Counted from the stretch's first letter, positions 53,031 through 61,808 are shown. The stretch is 64,000 bases of DNA from Streptomyces seoulensis (GCF_004328625.1 NZ_CP032229.1:3906001-3970000); one strand, 5' to 3'. The notes: a model not told the origin generated them from the sequence alone. Numbers and translations are program-made.

Positions 53031-53791
53031 GCCAGACCGTCGACCGCGCCCTGAGCATCCTCCCGCTGCTCGCGGAGGGCCCCGCCGACCTCGGCCAGGT
53101 CGCCGAGCGGCTCGGGGTGCACAAGTCCACCGCGCTGCGCTTGCTGCGCACCCTGCACGAACACGGCCTGGTCTACCGCCAGTCCGACCAGCGCTACCGG
53201 CTCGGCGCCCGCCTCTTCGCCCTCGCCCAGGAGGCGATGGAGAACCTCGACATCCGCGAGATCGCCCACCCCCACCTCGTCCGGCTCAACGAGGCGTGCG
53301 GGCACACCGTGCACCTCGCCGTGCACGAGGAGAACGAGGTGCTCTACATCGACAAGGTGGACAGCCGCTACCCGGTGCGCATGTACTCGCGCGTCGGCAA
53401 GCCGGTCGCCATCACGGTCGCCGCCGTCGCCAAGCTGCTGCTGGCCGACCTGCCCGAGGGCGAGCGGCGGGCGCTGGCGGAGAAGCTCGAATACCCCCTG
53501 TACACGGCCCGTTCCACCCCCAACGCAGCTGCGTTCCTGCGCGAGTTGGAGAAGGTGCGCGAACAGGGCTGGGCCACCGACCTCGGTGGCCACGAGGAGT
53601 CCATCAACTGTGTCGCGGCCCCCATCCGGGGCGCCGACGGCCGGGTGGTCGCCGCGATGTCGGTGTCCGCGCCGAACGTCGTCGTCACCGCCGACGAACT
53701 CCTCACCCTGCTCCCGCGGGTGCGCCGCACGGCGGACGCGATCAGCGGCGAGTACTCCGGACGAACCCCAGTGAAGGACCCCACCGCATGA
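53027..53791 (+). CDS. IclR family transcriptional regulator
   Basis: 254 residues. N-terminal winged helix (VDRALSILPLLAEGPADLGQVAERLGVHKSTALRLLRTLHEHGLVYR) and effector domain (LNEACGHTVHLAVHEENEVLYIDKVDS, SRVGKPVAITVAAVAKLLLADLP, INCVAAPIRGADGRVVAAMSVSAPN). Four-base overlaps with the kinase before it and ridA after it show a tight operon. Probably senses the pathway substrate or product and acts at the palindrome at 51834. Confidence 0.9.
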   Translation: MSQTVDRALSILPLLAEGPADLGQVAERLGVHKSTALRLLRTLHEHGLVYRQSDQRYRLGARLFALAQEAMENLDIREIAHPHLVRLNEACGHTVHLAVHEENEVLYIDKVDSRYPVRMYSRVGKPVAITVAAVAKLLLADLPEGERRALAEKLEYPLYTARSTPNAAAFLRELEKVREQGWATDLGGHEESINCVAAPIRGADGRVVAAMSVSAPNVVVTADELLTLLPRVRRTADAISGEYSGRTPVKDPTA

Positions 53792-54198
53792 CCGACAAGA
53801 CCGCCCTGACCCCCAAGACCCACACGGTGCCGCCCGCGAAGTTCTCGCACGGCGTCCGGAAGGGCAACATCCTCCAGGTCGCCGGCCAGGTCGGCTTCCT
53901 GCCCGCCGAGGAGGGCAAGGCCCCCACCCCGGCCGGTCCCACCCTGCGCGAGCAGACCCTCCAGACCCTCGCCAACGTCAAGGTGATCCTCGAAGAGGGC
54001 GGCGCGAGCTGGGACGACGTGATGATGATCCGCGTCTACCTCACCGACGTGGACCACTTCGCCGAGATGAACGACATCTACAACACCTACTTCGGCGAGC
54101 AGGGCCTCACCCAGCCCCCGGCCGCCCGCACCACGGTCTACGTCGGGCTGCCCGCCGGGCTCCTGATCGAGATCGACGCGCTCGCCGTCCTCGGCTGA
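53788..54198 (+). CDS. ridA: RidA family enamine/imine deaminase
   Basis: 136 residues. YjgF/RidA fold: FSHGVRKGNILQVAGQVGFLP, ANVKVILEEGGASWDDVMMIRVYLTD, and PPAARTTVYVGLPAGLLIEIDALAVL containing the conserved Arg. Hydrolyses reactive enamines such as 2-aminoacrylate released by PLP dehydratases. That fits the DSD1-like deaminase in the divergent operon. Confidence 0.9.
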   Translation: MTDKTALTPKTHTVPPAKFSHGVRKGNILQVAGQVGFLPAEEGKAPTPAGPTLREQTLQTLANVKVILEEGGASWDDVMMIRVYLTDVDHFAEMNDIYNTYFGEQGLTQPPAARTTVYVGLPAGLLIEIDALAVLG

Positions 54199-54236
54199 CC
54201 GCCTCCCCGAAGACCGCACCACCCGCACGACGTACA

Positions 54237-54267
54237 CGGCACGGCATCCCCCGCGGATGCCGTGCCG
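54237..54267 (+). terminator. Strong hairpin between ridA and the GntP permease
   Basis: CGGCACGGCATCC and GGATGCCGTGCCG form a perfect 13-bp stem with a five-base loop and no T-run. It could end the kinase-iclR-ridA message or partly attenuate expression of the permease. Confidence 0.55.
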
Positions 54268-54328
54268 CGCTCCACCCTGCCCGAAAGCCAGATGTACTTA
54301 CCTCACTCACGCAGAGGACCGCCCTCTC

Positions 54329-55804
54329 ATGCCCCTTCCGCTCGCCGCACCCGCGCCCGCCGCGCCACCCCACACCGGAGGACTGCTCCTCCTGCTGGAC
54401 GGCACCCCCGGCCTGCTCACCGTCGCCGGCCTCGGCATCGCCCTGCTGCTCTTCCTGATCATCAAGGTCCGGCTCCAGCCGTTCGTCGCGCTGCTCACGG
54501 TGTCCATAACCGTCGGCCTGCTCGCCGGTCTCTCGGTGACCGAACTCTTCGGCACCGTCCAGCGCTCCGACGCCGTCTCCACCATCGAGTCCGGCATGGG
54601 CGGCATCCTCGGCCATGTCGCCATCATCATCGGCCTCGGCACCATGCTCGGCGCGATCCTGGAGGTCAGCGGCGGCGCCGAGGTCCTCGCGAGCCGCCTG
54701 CTGCGGCTGTTCGGCGAGAAGCGCGCACCGCTGGCGATGGGCCTGACCGGCCTGATCTTCGGCATCCCGGTCTTCTTCGACGTCGGCATCTTCGTCCTCG
54801 CGCCGCTGGTCTACGCGGCCGCCAAGCGGGGCGGCAAGTCGATCCTGCTGTACTGCCTGCCGCTGCTGGCGGGCCTGTCCATGACGCACGCCTTCCTGCC
54901 CCCGCACCCCGGCCCGGTGGCCGCGGCCGGACTGCTGCACGTCCAGCTCGGCTGGGTCGTCCTCATGGGCGTCATCTGCGGCATCCCGGCGGTGCTGGCC
55001 GCGTGGGCGTTCTCCGCGTGGGTCGGCCGGCGCATCTTCGTCCCCGTCCCGCAGGACATGGTCGAGGCGGCGGAGGAGGCCCGTGAGGCGGTCCTCGCCG
55101 AGCAGCGCGCCTCGGGCGTGGAGCCCGCCGAGAAGCCGGTCCCGCTGGGCACGGTCCTCGCCATCATCGGTACGCCGCTGATCCTGATCCTCGCCGCCAC
55201 CTTCTCCTCGGTCGCGCTGGACCCGTCCACCGTGCGCTCGGTGATCGAGTTCTTCGGGCACCCCTTCGTCGCCCTCACCATCGCCCTGGTGCTCGCCTAC
55301 TACCTGCTCGGTATCCGGCGCGGCTGGTCCCGCAAGTCCCTGGAGAACGTCTCCACCGCCTCCCTGAAGCCGGTCGGCAACATCCTGCTGGTGGTCGGCG
55401 CGGGCGGGGTCTTCGGCGCCGTCCTCAAGGCCAGCGGTGTCGCCCAGGCGCTCTCGGACACCTTCCACGGCGTGGGCCTGCCGGTGATCGTGCTGGCGTA
55501 CCTGATCTCGCTGGTGCTGCGGGTCGCCCAGGGCTCGGCCACGGTCGCCATCGTGACGACGGCGGGCATCGTCGCCCCGCTGCTGACCGAGGGCCACCAC
55601 TCCCAGGCGTTCACCGCGCTGGTCATCATGGCCATCTCGGCCGGCTCCATCTTCGCCTCGCACGTCAACGACGGCGGGTTCTGGATGGTCGCCAAGTACT
55701 TCGGCATCACCGAACGCGACACGCTCAAGACGTGGACGGTCCTCGAATCGGTCCTCTCCGTCGCCGGGTTCGCGGTCGCGGCGGTGGTGAGCCTGTTCGT
55801 CTGA
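54329..55804 (+). CDS. GntP-family permease
   Basis: 491 residues, about 12 membrane helices. Family motifs: GMGGILGHVAIIIGLGTMLGAILEVSGGAEVLA, FGIPVFFDVGIFVLAPLVYA, MTHAFLPPHPGPVAAAGLL, VAQGSATVAIVTTAGIVAP and SAGSIFASHVNDGGFWMVAKYFG. Usually called gluconate permease, but GntP relatives include the D-serine transporter DsdX. The D-amino-acid genes beside it favour a D-amino-acid or related substrate (inference). An earlier frame start at 54257 has no homology. Confidence 0.88.
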   Translation: MPLPLAAPAPAAPPHTGGLLLLLDGTPGLLTVAGLGIALLLFLIIKVRLQPFVALLTVSITVGLLAGLSVTELFGTVQRSDAVSTIESGMGGILGHVAIIIGLGTMLGAILEVSGGAEVLASRLLRLFGEKRAPLAMGLTGLIFGIPVFFDVGIFVLAPLVYAAAKRGGKSILLYCLPLLAGLSMTHAFLPPHPGPVAAAGLLHVQLGWVVLMGVICGIPAVLAAWAFSAWVGRRIFVPVPQDMVEAAEEAREAVLAEQRASGVEPAEKPVPLGTVLAIIGTPLILILAATFSSVALDPSTVRSVIEFFGHPFVALTIALVLAYYLLGIRRGWSRKSLENVSTASLKPVGNILLVVGAGGVFGAVLKASGVAQALSDTFHGVGLPVIVLAYLISLVLRVAQGSATVAIVTTAGIVAPLLTEGHHSQAFTALVIMAISAGSIFASHVNDGGFWMVAKYFGITERDTLKTWTVLESVLSVAGFAVAAVVSLFV

Positions 55805-55905
55805 CGGCGCCTTGGCCGGATACGACGGGGGACGTACCGGTGGGATACCGGCGGGAATGGAGCGCCGGGTGGTTCCGGCACAGGGAAGTCGTCCATACTG
55901 CCGCC

Positions 55906-56436
55906 GTGGAGCAGCGCATAGGATCGAACAGCCAGCCCCTGAAGGGCGAGCCCGTCACGGGTGCCGGGTTCGACCCGGCCTTCATCCCCGGTCTGACGGG
56001 CCCCGCCACCCAGGGGGAAGCGGAGGACGCCGAGCCGACGGCCCCGGCGGCCGACCCGGCCGAGGCGGAAGGGAGTTCGGCGCCTGCCGACGCCGTTCCG
56101 GAGGCCGAGGAGGCCGTATCCGAGGAGGAGTCCTCGCAGGAGGAGTCCGCCGAGGACGGGCCCGTCTTCGAGGCCGCCGACCGCCGGGCGCGGATCGTCG
56201 CGGACCGCCGGGGCGTGCGCCTCGGACTGGACGCGGAGGAGTGCGAGTTCAGCTGGCCGGAGATCGCCGCCGTGGAGACGGAGACGGCCCGGTTCGGCAA
56301 GCGGTTCACCGTCACGGTGCACACCCCGGACCGCCGCTGGTACCCGATCGAGATCGAGGCCGACTCCCGCTCGCGGTTCGCGGAGTGGGACGCCTCGATG
56401 GACGCGGTACTGGACGCCTACTTCGAGTCGGAGTGA
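55906..56436 (+). CDS. Acidic hypothetical protein with PH-like C-terminal domain
   Basis: 176 residues. A long Glu/Ala/Pro-rich disordered N-terminus (about 1-90) is followed by a compact domain (RARIVADRRGVRLGLDAEECEFSWPEIAAVETETARFGKRFTVTVHTPDRRWYPIEIEADSR). That domain resembles bacterial PH-like folds (inferred from the beta pattern and W-x-EI). GTG start; CATACT at 55894-55899 may be a -10 of a leaderless message. Confidence 0.68.
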   Translation: MEQRIGSNSQPLKGEPVTGAGFDPAFIPGLTGPATQGEAEDAEPTAPAADPAEAEGSSAPADAVPEAEEAVSEEESSQEESAEDGPVFEAADRRARIVADRRGVRLGLDAEECEFSWPEIAAVETETARFGKRFTVTVHTPDRRWYPIEIEADSRSRFAEWDASMDAVLDAYFESE

Positions 56437-56441
56437 ACAAC

Positions 56442-56491
56442 GGCGGTGCCCCGGCCGCCCTTTCAGGGGAAGCCGGGGCACCGCCCGTTTT
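56442..56491. terminator. Intrinsic terminator
   Basis: GGCGGTGCCCCGGC and GCCGGGGCACCGCC form a 14-bp stem followed by CGTTTT; shared with the convergent chitinase gene. Confidence 0.8.
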
Positions 56492-56500
56492 CCGGTACCG

Positions 56501-58201
56501 CTACGACATGCCGTGCACGTGCGGACCGACCGCGCCGATCCAGGCGTTGCCCGCCGTCGCGTCCCAGTTGGTCGACCAGGTCATCGCGCCGCGCAGGTCC
56601 GGGTAGGTCCGGGACGGCTTGAAGGAGCCGCAGCCGGTGCCCTTGGCCAGGCAGTCCAGCGCGTTGTTCACCACGCTCGGCGCGACATAGCCGCTGCCTG
56701 CGCCCCGGGTGGAGGCCGGCACACCGAGACCTACCTGCGAGGGCGCGAGCCCGCCCTCCAGCTGGATGCAGGCCAGCGCGGTCAGGAAGTCCACCGAGCC
56801 CTGGCTGTACACCTTGCCGTCGCAGCCCAGCATCGAACCGCTGTTGTAGTACTGCATGTTGACGACCGTGAGGATGTCCTTGACGTTCAGGGCCGTCTGG
56901 AAGTAGGAGCCGGACGTCGACTGCATGTCGATCGTCTGCGGCGCCATGGTGATGATCAGCGACGAGCCCGCCTTCGACGACAGCGACCGCAGCGCCTGCG
57001 TCATGTACGTCGGGTTGAGCCCGTTCTCCAGGTCGATGTCGACCCCGTCGAACCCGTAGGTCTGCATCAGCGAGTACACCGAGCCCGCGAAGTTGTTCGC
57101 CGAGGCGGTGTCGCTGACCGCGACCGTGCCGCGCTCGCCGCCGACGGAGACGATCACCTTCTTGCCCGCGGCCTGCTTGGCCTTGATGTCGGCCTTGAAC
57201 TGGTCGACCGTGTAGCCGTTCAGCCCGGCCGAGTCCAGGCTGAAGCTCACCGCGCCCGGCGTGGAGGTGGCGTCCGCGAAGGCGACCGCGATGATGTCGT
57301 AGGCCGAGGGCACGTCGGAGATCTTCTGCACGGCCGCGCCGTTGTTGAAGTTCTGCCAGTACCCGGTCACCGCGTGCTTGGGCAGGTCGCCCTTGGGCAC
57401 CGTGCCGCCGCCGGAGGTGGTGGTCGCGTTCACGGTGGCCGACTTCGCCGACTCACCGGCCGAGTTGGTCGCCGAGACCTGGAAGGAGTACGAGGTCGAG
57501 GCCGCGAGCCCGGTGACGGTGGCCGAGGTGCCGCTCACCGCGGTCACCTTGGTGCCGTCGCGGTAGACGTTGTAGCCGGTCGCGCCGGACACCGTGTTCC
57601 AGGCCAGGGAGACCGAGGACGAGGTGGTGCCGGACACCGCGAGACCACCGGGCGCAGCGGGCTTCGTCGGCGCCGGGTCACCGCCCCCGCCGCCGTCCGG
57701 GCCCTGTACCTGCACGTCGTCGGCGTAGTAGGCGGCCTGCCCGTACCAGCCGTGGGTGTACACGGTCACCGAGGTGGTGGCGGAGCCGGTGGTGAACGTC
57801 GTGGAGAGCTGCTTCCACGACGAGCTGTCCGGGGTCCAGGTCGACACGTCGGTGGTGCCGGTGCCGGTCGCCCCGAGGTAGGCGTACCCGCCCTGCACCC
57901 ACGCGCTCAGCGTGTACGTGGAGTTGGGCTTGACCGCCACCGACTGGGTGCACTGGGCGTTGTCCTGCCCGGCCGGGGTGGCCTTCAGCGCGGCGGAGCC
58001 GCCGTGCACCGGGGAGGAGACGGTGCTCCCGCTGCCCGCCGAGCAGGTCCAGTTGGACAGGCCCGACTCGAAGCCGGCGTTCCTGGCGTTGTTGACGTCC
58101 GCCGCCGAGGCGGGAGCGGCGGCCAGCCCCGCCACGGCGAGGGCGAGGGCGGCGGTCACCGACCAGGCACGGGCCCGGCCGCGCCCGCCGCGCGCGGGCA
58201 T
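56501..58201 (-). CDS. Secreted GH18 chitinase with CBM and FnIII modules
   Basis: 566 residues. Signal peptide (RRGRARAWSVTAALALAVAGLAAAPASA), a carbohydrate-binding module (about 35-175; NAGFESGLSNWTCSAGSG...YYADDVQVQGPD), a Gly/Pro linker, one FnIII domain (PGGLAVSGTTSSSVSLAWNTVSGATGYNVYRDG) and a GH18 barrel (about 275-566; VTGYWQNFNNG, IVSVGGE, catalytic DGVDIDLENG, MQYYNSG, MTWSTNWD). Hydrolyses chitin outside the cell. The ATG at 58199-58201 fits the signal peptide. A DasR-type site lies upstream. Synteny suggests the S. coelicolor chiD position (from memory). Confidence 0.9.
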   Translation of the reverse strand: MPARGGRGRARAWSVTAALALAVAGLAAAPASAADVNNARNAGFESGLSNWTCSAGSGSTVSSPVHGGSAALKATPAGQDNAQCTQSVAVKPNSTYTLSAWVQGGYAYLGATGTGTTDVSTWTPDSSSWKQLSTTFTTGSATTSVTVYTHGWYGQAAYYADDVQVQGPDGGGGGDPAPTKPAAPGGLAVSGTTSSSVSLAWNTVSGATGYNVYRDGTKVTAVSGTSATVTGLAASTSYSFQVSATNSAGESAKSATVNATTTSGGGTVPKGDLPKHAVTGYWQNFNNGAAVQKISDVPSAYDIIAVAFADATSTPGAVSFSLDSAGLNGYTVDQFKADIKAKQAAGKKVIVSVGGERGTVAVSDTASANNFAGSVYSLMQTYGFDGVDIDLENGLNPTYMTQALRSLSSKAGSSLIITMAPQTIDMQSTSGSYFQTALNVKDILTVVNMQYYNSGSMLGCDGKVYSQGSVDFLTALACIQLEGGLAPSQVGLGVPASTRGAGSGYVAPSVVNNALDCLAKGTGCGSFKPSRTYPDLRGAMTWSTNWDATAGNAWIGAVGPHVHGMS

Positions 58202-58280
58202 GACAGATACGAGGTCCAACTGGAGCCTCCAGTGGGGGAGATCGCGGGGAAGAGGGGATGAGCACCTCTGTGCGCCCACG

Positions 58281-58306
58281 TTGGTCCAGACCAATTCCGC
58301 TGTCAA
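58281..58306 (-). promoter_or_regulatory. DasR-type operator and -35 box of the chitinase gene
   Basis: TTGGTCCAGACCAA (58281-58294) is a near-perfect match to the DasR responsive element core TGGTCTAGACCA. TTGACA (58301-58306 read on the minus strand) is just upstream, so the operator occupies the -35 to -10 spacer. DasR repression relieved by glucosamine-6-phosphate is established for Streptomyces chitinases. Confidence 0.8.
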
Positions 58307-58519
58307 GGGGTGGCGTACGGATCGCCCCTGACCTCGCCGCGCAACCTGTCCCGTTTTGAAGCAAGTTGTGCCCGGAGAGTTCCCCACGAGCTACACAAAC
58401 GCTGTTCTCCCGTGATCCAGGCGTGGATACAGTGCTCACGTAGTCACGCAATGAAGTCGTCATGGCCCGAGGGGAACCGTGCCGGTGGGCCGGAGGGTGT
58501 GAGAGCGGGGGAGCCGCGC
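58307..58519 (+). other. Leader/promoter region of the tad locus
   Basis: No gene recognised. AGTGCTCACG (58431-58440) loosely resembles a BldD site. An ATG at 58451 is in frame with the next gene, but the strong GGGGGAG stands before the GTG at 58520. Confidence 0.4.
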
Positions 58520-59380
58520 GTGCCAACTGCCATCGCCGTGACCAGTGCCGACCTGGCACTGCCGGCGCAGGACGAGCGGACCATGCCCGCCGTCGTGCTG
58601 CGCGACCTCGACAGCCGCCCGCTGGACCAGACCCTCTTGGAAGTCCAGGGCGTGCTCGACCAGTTCGGCTATCTGGTGGTCCTGTGCTCCAAGGCCACCC
58701 CGGAGCCCGTGCTGCGCCGGCTGCACACCCTGCGCTCCCTGCTGGAGAGCGACCGTATCGCCGTGTTCCGGCCGGAGTTACCGCCGCTCGGCGTCGCGGT
58801 CCTGGCCCGGCAGTTACGCCAGCTCGCCACCTGCGACCTCAGCCCCGGTGTGCTCGCCTCCGCCGGCCGACTGCTCACCCACTACATCCACGCCGGCGCG
58901 GTACTCGGCTCGGTAGCCCGCCTCGACCACGTGCCGGTCGGGCTCAAGGCGCACGCCAAGTCCTGGGTGCCCGGCGCCCAGTTCGCCGTCGTCGCCCATC
59001 CCGAGCCCCAGCTCGTCAAGGCCGTGCAGGGCGCCACCCTCAAGGGCCCCGAGTTCAGCACCTGGATGCTGCTCGCGCGAGGGCAGCTGCAGTCCGACTG
59101 GATCACGGGCTTCGCCAAGGACTGGGGCGTGCACGGACTGCGCGAGACCCCGCTGCCCGCCGAGTCGCCCGCCTGGTGGGGCACCGGCCGGATGATCGAG
59201 TTCTGCGGCTATCTCGCCGACCTCTCCGTGCTCTATCAACTCGTCACCTCGGTGAGGCAGTCGAGCTGCCACTGGTGCGGACTCGACGTCATCGGCGACC
59301 GCTGCGTCTTCTGCTCCGCCTCCCCGCCCGAGCACCCCTCGCCGCCGCCGCGCGCCCTCCAGGGGCGTACGCCCGCCTGA
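58520..59380 (+). CDS. Zinc-ribbon protein of the tad locus, two TTA codons
   Basis: 286 residues, unknown function. A mixed alpha/beta body (about 20-240; VLDQFGYLVVLCSKATPEPVLRRLHTLRSLLESDRIAVFRPEL, MLLARGQLQSDWITGFAKDWGVHGLRETPL) is followed by a C-terminal zinc ribbon CHWCGLDVIGDRCVFC. Leu87 (58778-58780) and Leu99 (58814-58816) are encoded by TTA, read only by the bldA tRNA, so translation is expected to be development-dependent. GGGGGAG stands before the GTG start. Sixty-one bases before cpaB, so probably the first gene of the pilus operon. Confidence 0.75.
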   Translation: MPTAIAVTSADLALPAQDERTMPAVVLRDLDSRPLDQTLLEVQGVLDQFGYLVVLCSKATPEPVLRRLHTLRSLLESDRIAVFRPELPPLGVAVLARQLRQLATCDLSPGVLASAGRLLTHYIHAGAVLGSVARLDHVPVGLKAHAKSWVPGAQFAVVAHPEPQLVKAVQGATLKGPEFSTWMLLARGQLQSDWITGFAKDWGVHGLRETPLPAESPAWWGTGRMIEFCGYLADLSVLYQLVTSVRQSSCHWCGLDVIGDRCVFCSASPPEHPSPPPRALQGRTPA

Positions 59381-59441
59381 ACCGATACGGACCCCGCTCC
59401 CGTCCCGCACGACCGAGTCCCCCAATGAGGTTGCACGGTTC

Positions 59442-60152
59442 ATGAACTCCCGTCAGCGCCGCGGCGTCATACTCCTGATCCTCTCCGTCCTGTGCGCCCT
59501 CGGCGCCTTCGCGGGCGTGCTGTCCGTCATCAGCGACGTGCGCTCCAAGGTCGGCCCCGAGGTCACCGCGTACCGGGTCAAGTCCGCGGTCCAGCCGTAC
59601 ACCGCGCTCGGCGCGGACCAGTTCGAGAAGGTACGGATGCCCAAACGGTGGCTGTCCGCCAACGCCGTCACCGACCTCGCCCAGCTGCGCGGCAAGATCG
59701 CCGTCACCACCCTGCGCGCGGGCTCCCTGCTCCAGACCGACATGGTCGTCGACCAGCCCGAACTCCGGCCGGGGCAGCAGGAGGTGGCCATCATGATCGA
59801 CGCGGCCACGGGTGTCGCGGGAAAGATCACCCCCGGCGCGAAGGTCAACGTCTACGCCACCTTCGAGGGCAAGAAGGAGAGCGACCCCGACCAGTCGAAG
59901 ATCATCGTCACGGACGCCCGGGTCCTCGACGTCGGCAAGATCACCGCGCTCGACCCCGACCGGGACCGCGACCAGCAGCGCCGGCCCACCGAGGCCGTCC
60001 CGATCACCTTCGCGCTGTCCGCCCTGGACGCCCAGCGCGTCACCTACGCCGAGTCCTTCGCCCAGCGGGTCCGGCTCGCCCTGGTCGCCCCCGGGGGCGA
60101 GTCCGCGATACCGGACCGCGAGCGCACCTATGAACTAGCGACGGACAAGTGA
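59442..60152 (+). CDS. cpaB: Flp pilus assembly protein CpaB (SAF domain)
   Basis: 236 residues. N-terminal membrane helix (GVILLILSVLCALGAFAGVLSVI), then a SAF domain (YRVKSAVQPYTALGADQFEKVRMPKRWL, GKIAVTTLRAGSLLQTDMV) and an RcpC-like region (VAIMIDAATGVAGKITPGAKVNVYATF). In Tad systems it sits in the periplasm or cell wall around the pilus channel. Twelve bases before tadZ. Confidence 0.86.
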   Translation: MNSRQRRGVILLILSVLCALGAFAGVLSVISDVRSKVGPEVTAYRVKSAVQPYTALGADQFEKVRMPKRWLSANAVTDLAQLRGKIAVTTLRAGSLLQTDMVVDQPELRPGQQEVAIMIDAATGVAGKITPGAKVNVYATFEGKKESDPDQSKIIVTDARVLDVGKITALDPDRDRDQQRRPTEAVPITFALSALDAQRVTYAESFAQRVRLALVAPGGESAIPDRERTYELATDK

Positions 60153-60164
60153 GAGGCGGCCCGC

Positions 60165-61418
60165 ATGCCCACCAGGATTCTGCCGGCCGGCGCGGACCCG
60201 GACGCCGTACGGTCCCTCACCACCCTGCTCAGCCAGCTCCCCGACGCCGAGCCGGTCCCGCCGGTCACCGACTCCACCCGGCTGATCGACACCCTGGCGC
60301 GGCTCGCCGCCGAGTCGGTCGACGAGCTGCCCGAGGTCGTCGTCGTCCATGAACGCATCGGTCCCGTACCGGCGCTGGAGCTGATCCGGGAGATAGCGCT
60401 GCGCTTCCCGGCCGTCGGCGTCATCCTCGTCACCACCGACGCCGGGCCCGCCCTGTTCGCCGCCGCGATGGACGCGGGTGCCCGTGGCCTGGTCGGGCTG
60501 CCGCTGGCGTACGAGGACCTCGCCCACCGGGTGCAGGCCGTGGCCCAGTGGTCCAGCGGGGTGCGCCGCCACCTCGGGCACGGCGGAGCCGACGTGCTCA
60601 GCGGTCCCGGCGGCACGGTGATCACGGTCAGCGGGGCCAAGGGCGGCACCGGCGCCACCACGGCCGCGCTCCAGCTCGCCCTCGCCGCCCAGGCGTCGGG
60701 CCGCGCCACCGTGCTGGCCGACCTCGACCTCCAGACCGGTGACGTGGCGTCCTTCCTGGACATCCAGTTCCGCCGCTCGGTCGCCGACCTCGCCGCCATC
60801 GCCGACATCTCCCCGCGCGTCCTCGCCGACGCCGTCTACCGCCACGACACCGGGCTCGCCCTGCTGCTGGCGCCCGGCGAGGGCGAACGCGGCGAGGAGG
60901 TCACCGACCGCGCCGTCCGCCAGATCATCCACGCCCTGCGCGCCCGCTACGAGGTCGTCGTCCTGGACTGCGGCGCCCAGCTCACCGGGGCCACCGCCGC
61001 CGCCGTGGAGGGCGCCGACACCGCGCTGCTGGTCACCACGCCCGACGTGGTCTCGGTCCGCGCCGCCAAGCGGACCGTGCGGATGTGGGACCGGCTCCAG
61101 ATCCGCAAGGCCGAGGAGACCACCGTGGTGGTCAACCGGTACACCCGGGTCACCGAGATCCAGCCCGCGCTGATCCAGCGCATCACCGGCACCGCGCTGG
61201 CCCGCACCACCGTGCCCGCCGCCTTCAAGGAACTCCAGGGCGTGGTGGACGCCGGCCGCGTGCACGAACTCGACGCCCGCAGCACCGTACGCCAGGCCCT
61301 GTGGGCCCTCGCCGGGGAACTGGGCCTCGCAAAGGCCGCCGACGGCCCCGCCCACCGGGGCGGCCGCCAGCGCGGCGGCGACCGGGGCGCCGTGGGCTTC
61401 CGGCGGCGGAAGGAGTAG
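60165..61418 (+). CDS. cpaE: TadZ/CpaE pilus localisation ATPase
   Basis: 417 residues. N-terminal atypical receiver domain (about 1-130; LPEVVVVHERIGPVPALELIREIALRFPAVGVILVTTDAG) and a ParA/MinD-type ATPase with deviant Walker A VSGAKGGTGATTAALQLALAA (about 155-175), ADLDLQTGDVASFLDI and VVLDCGAQLTG. Places the Tad machine in the cell in other bacteria. Followed at once by tadE. Confidence 0.88.
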   Translation: MPTRILPAGADPDAVRSLTTLLSQLPDAEPVPPVTDSTRLIDTLARLAAESVDELPEVVVVHERIGPVPALELIREIALRFPAVGVILVTTDAGPALFAAAMDAGARGLVGLPLAYEDLAHRVQAVAQWSSGVRRHLGHGGADVLSGPGGTVITVSGAKGGTGATTAALQLALAAQASGRATVLADLDLQTGDVASFLDIQFRRSVADLAAIADISPRVLADAVYRHDTGLALLLAPGEGERGEEVTDRAVRQIIHALRARYEVVVLDCGAQLTGATAAAVEGADTALLVTTPDVVSVRAAKRTVRMWDRLQIRKAEETTVVVNRYTRVTEIQPALIQRITGTALARTTVPAAFKELQGVVDAGRVHELDARSTVRQALWALAGELGLAKAADGPAHRGGRQRGGDRGAVGFRRRKE

Positions 61419-61420
61419 GC

Positions 61421-61807
61421 ATGAGGCGCCGCGGCAGGTTACGGGGAGACCGGGGGCAGGTCGCCGTCGAGTTCCTCGGCATGACCCCGACGATCGTGCT
61501 GACCCTGGTCCTGATGTGGCAGTGCGTGCTGGTCGGCTACGCCTTCACGCTGGCCGGGAACGCCGCCGACGAGGGGGTACGGGCCGCCACCGCCGCACCT
61601 CGGGGCGCCCGGCAGGGGGCCTGTTCGGACGCCGCGCTGAGAGACCTGTCCGGGGCGTGGCGGGACGGCGCGTCGGTGAGCTGTGGAGGCAACGGCTTCG
61701 TCACCGCCGACGTGAAGCTGAAGGTCCCCGTGCTCTTCCCCGGCTTCATCGACTTCCCGGTCACGGTGCCCGGCCACGCCGGTGCCGTCGAGGAGGTGAA
61801 GGACTGA
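61421..61807 (+). CDS. TadE-family pseudopilin, TTA codon near start
   Basis: 128 residues. Basic start MRRRGRLRGDRGQVAVEFLG with the prepilin-like Glu, one hydrophobic helix (MTPTIVLTLVLMWQCVLVGYAFTLAG), then an external domain with two cysteines. Leu7 is TTA (61439-61441), so its translation should depend on bldA. Two bases after the tadZ stop. Confidence 0.85.
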   Translation: MRRRGRLRGDRGQVAVEFLGMTPTIVLTLVLMWQCVLVGYAFTLAGNAADEGVRAATAAPRGARQGACSDAALRDLSGAWRDGASVSCGGNGFVTADVKLKVPVLFPGFIDFPVTVPGHAGAVEEVKD

Positions 61808-61808
61808 G

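Noticed and set aside
58431..58440. BldD-like site AGTGCTCACG before the tad locus
   Set aside because: Two departures from the consensus in a short motif; expected often by chance.
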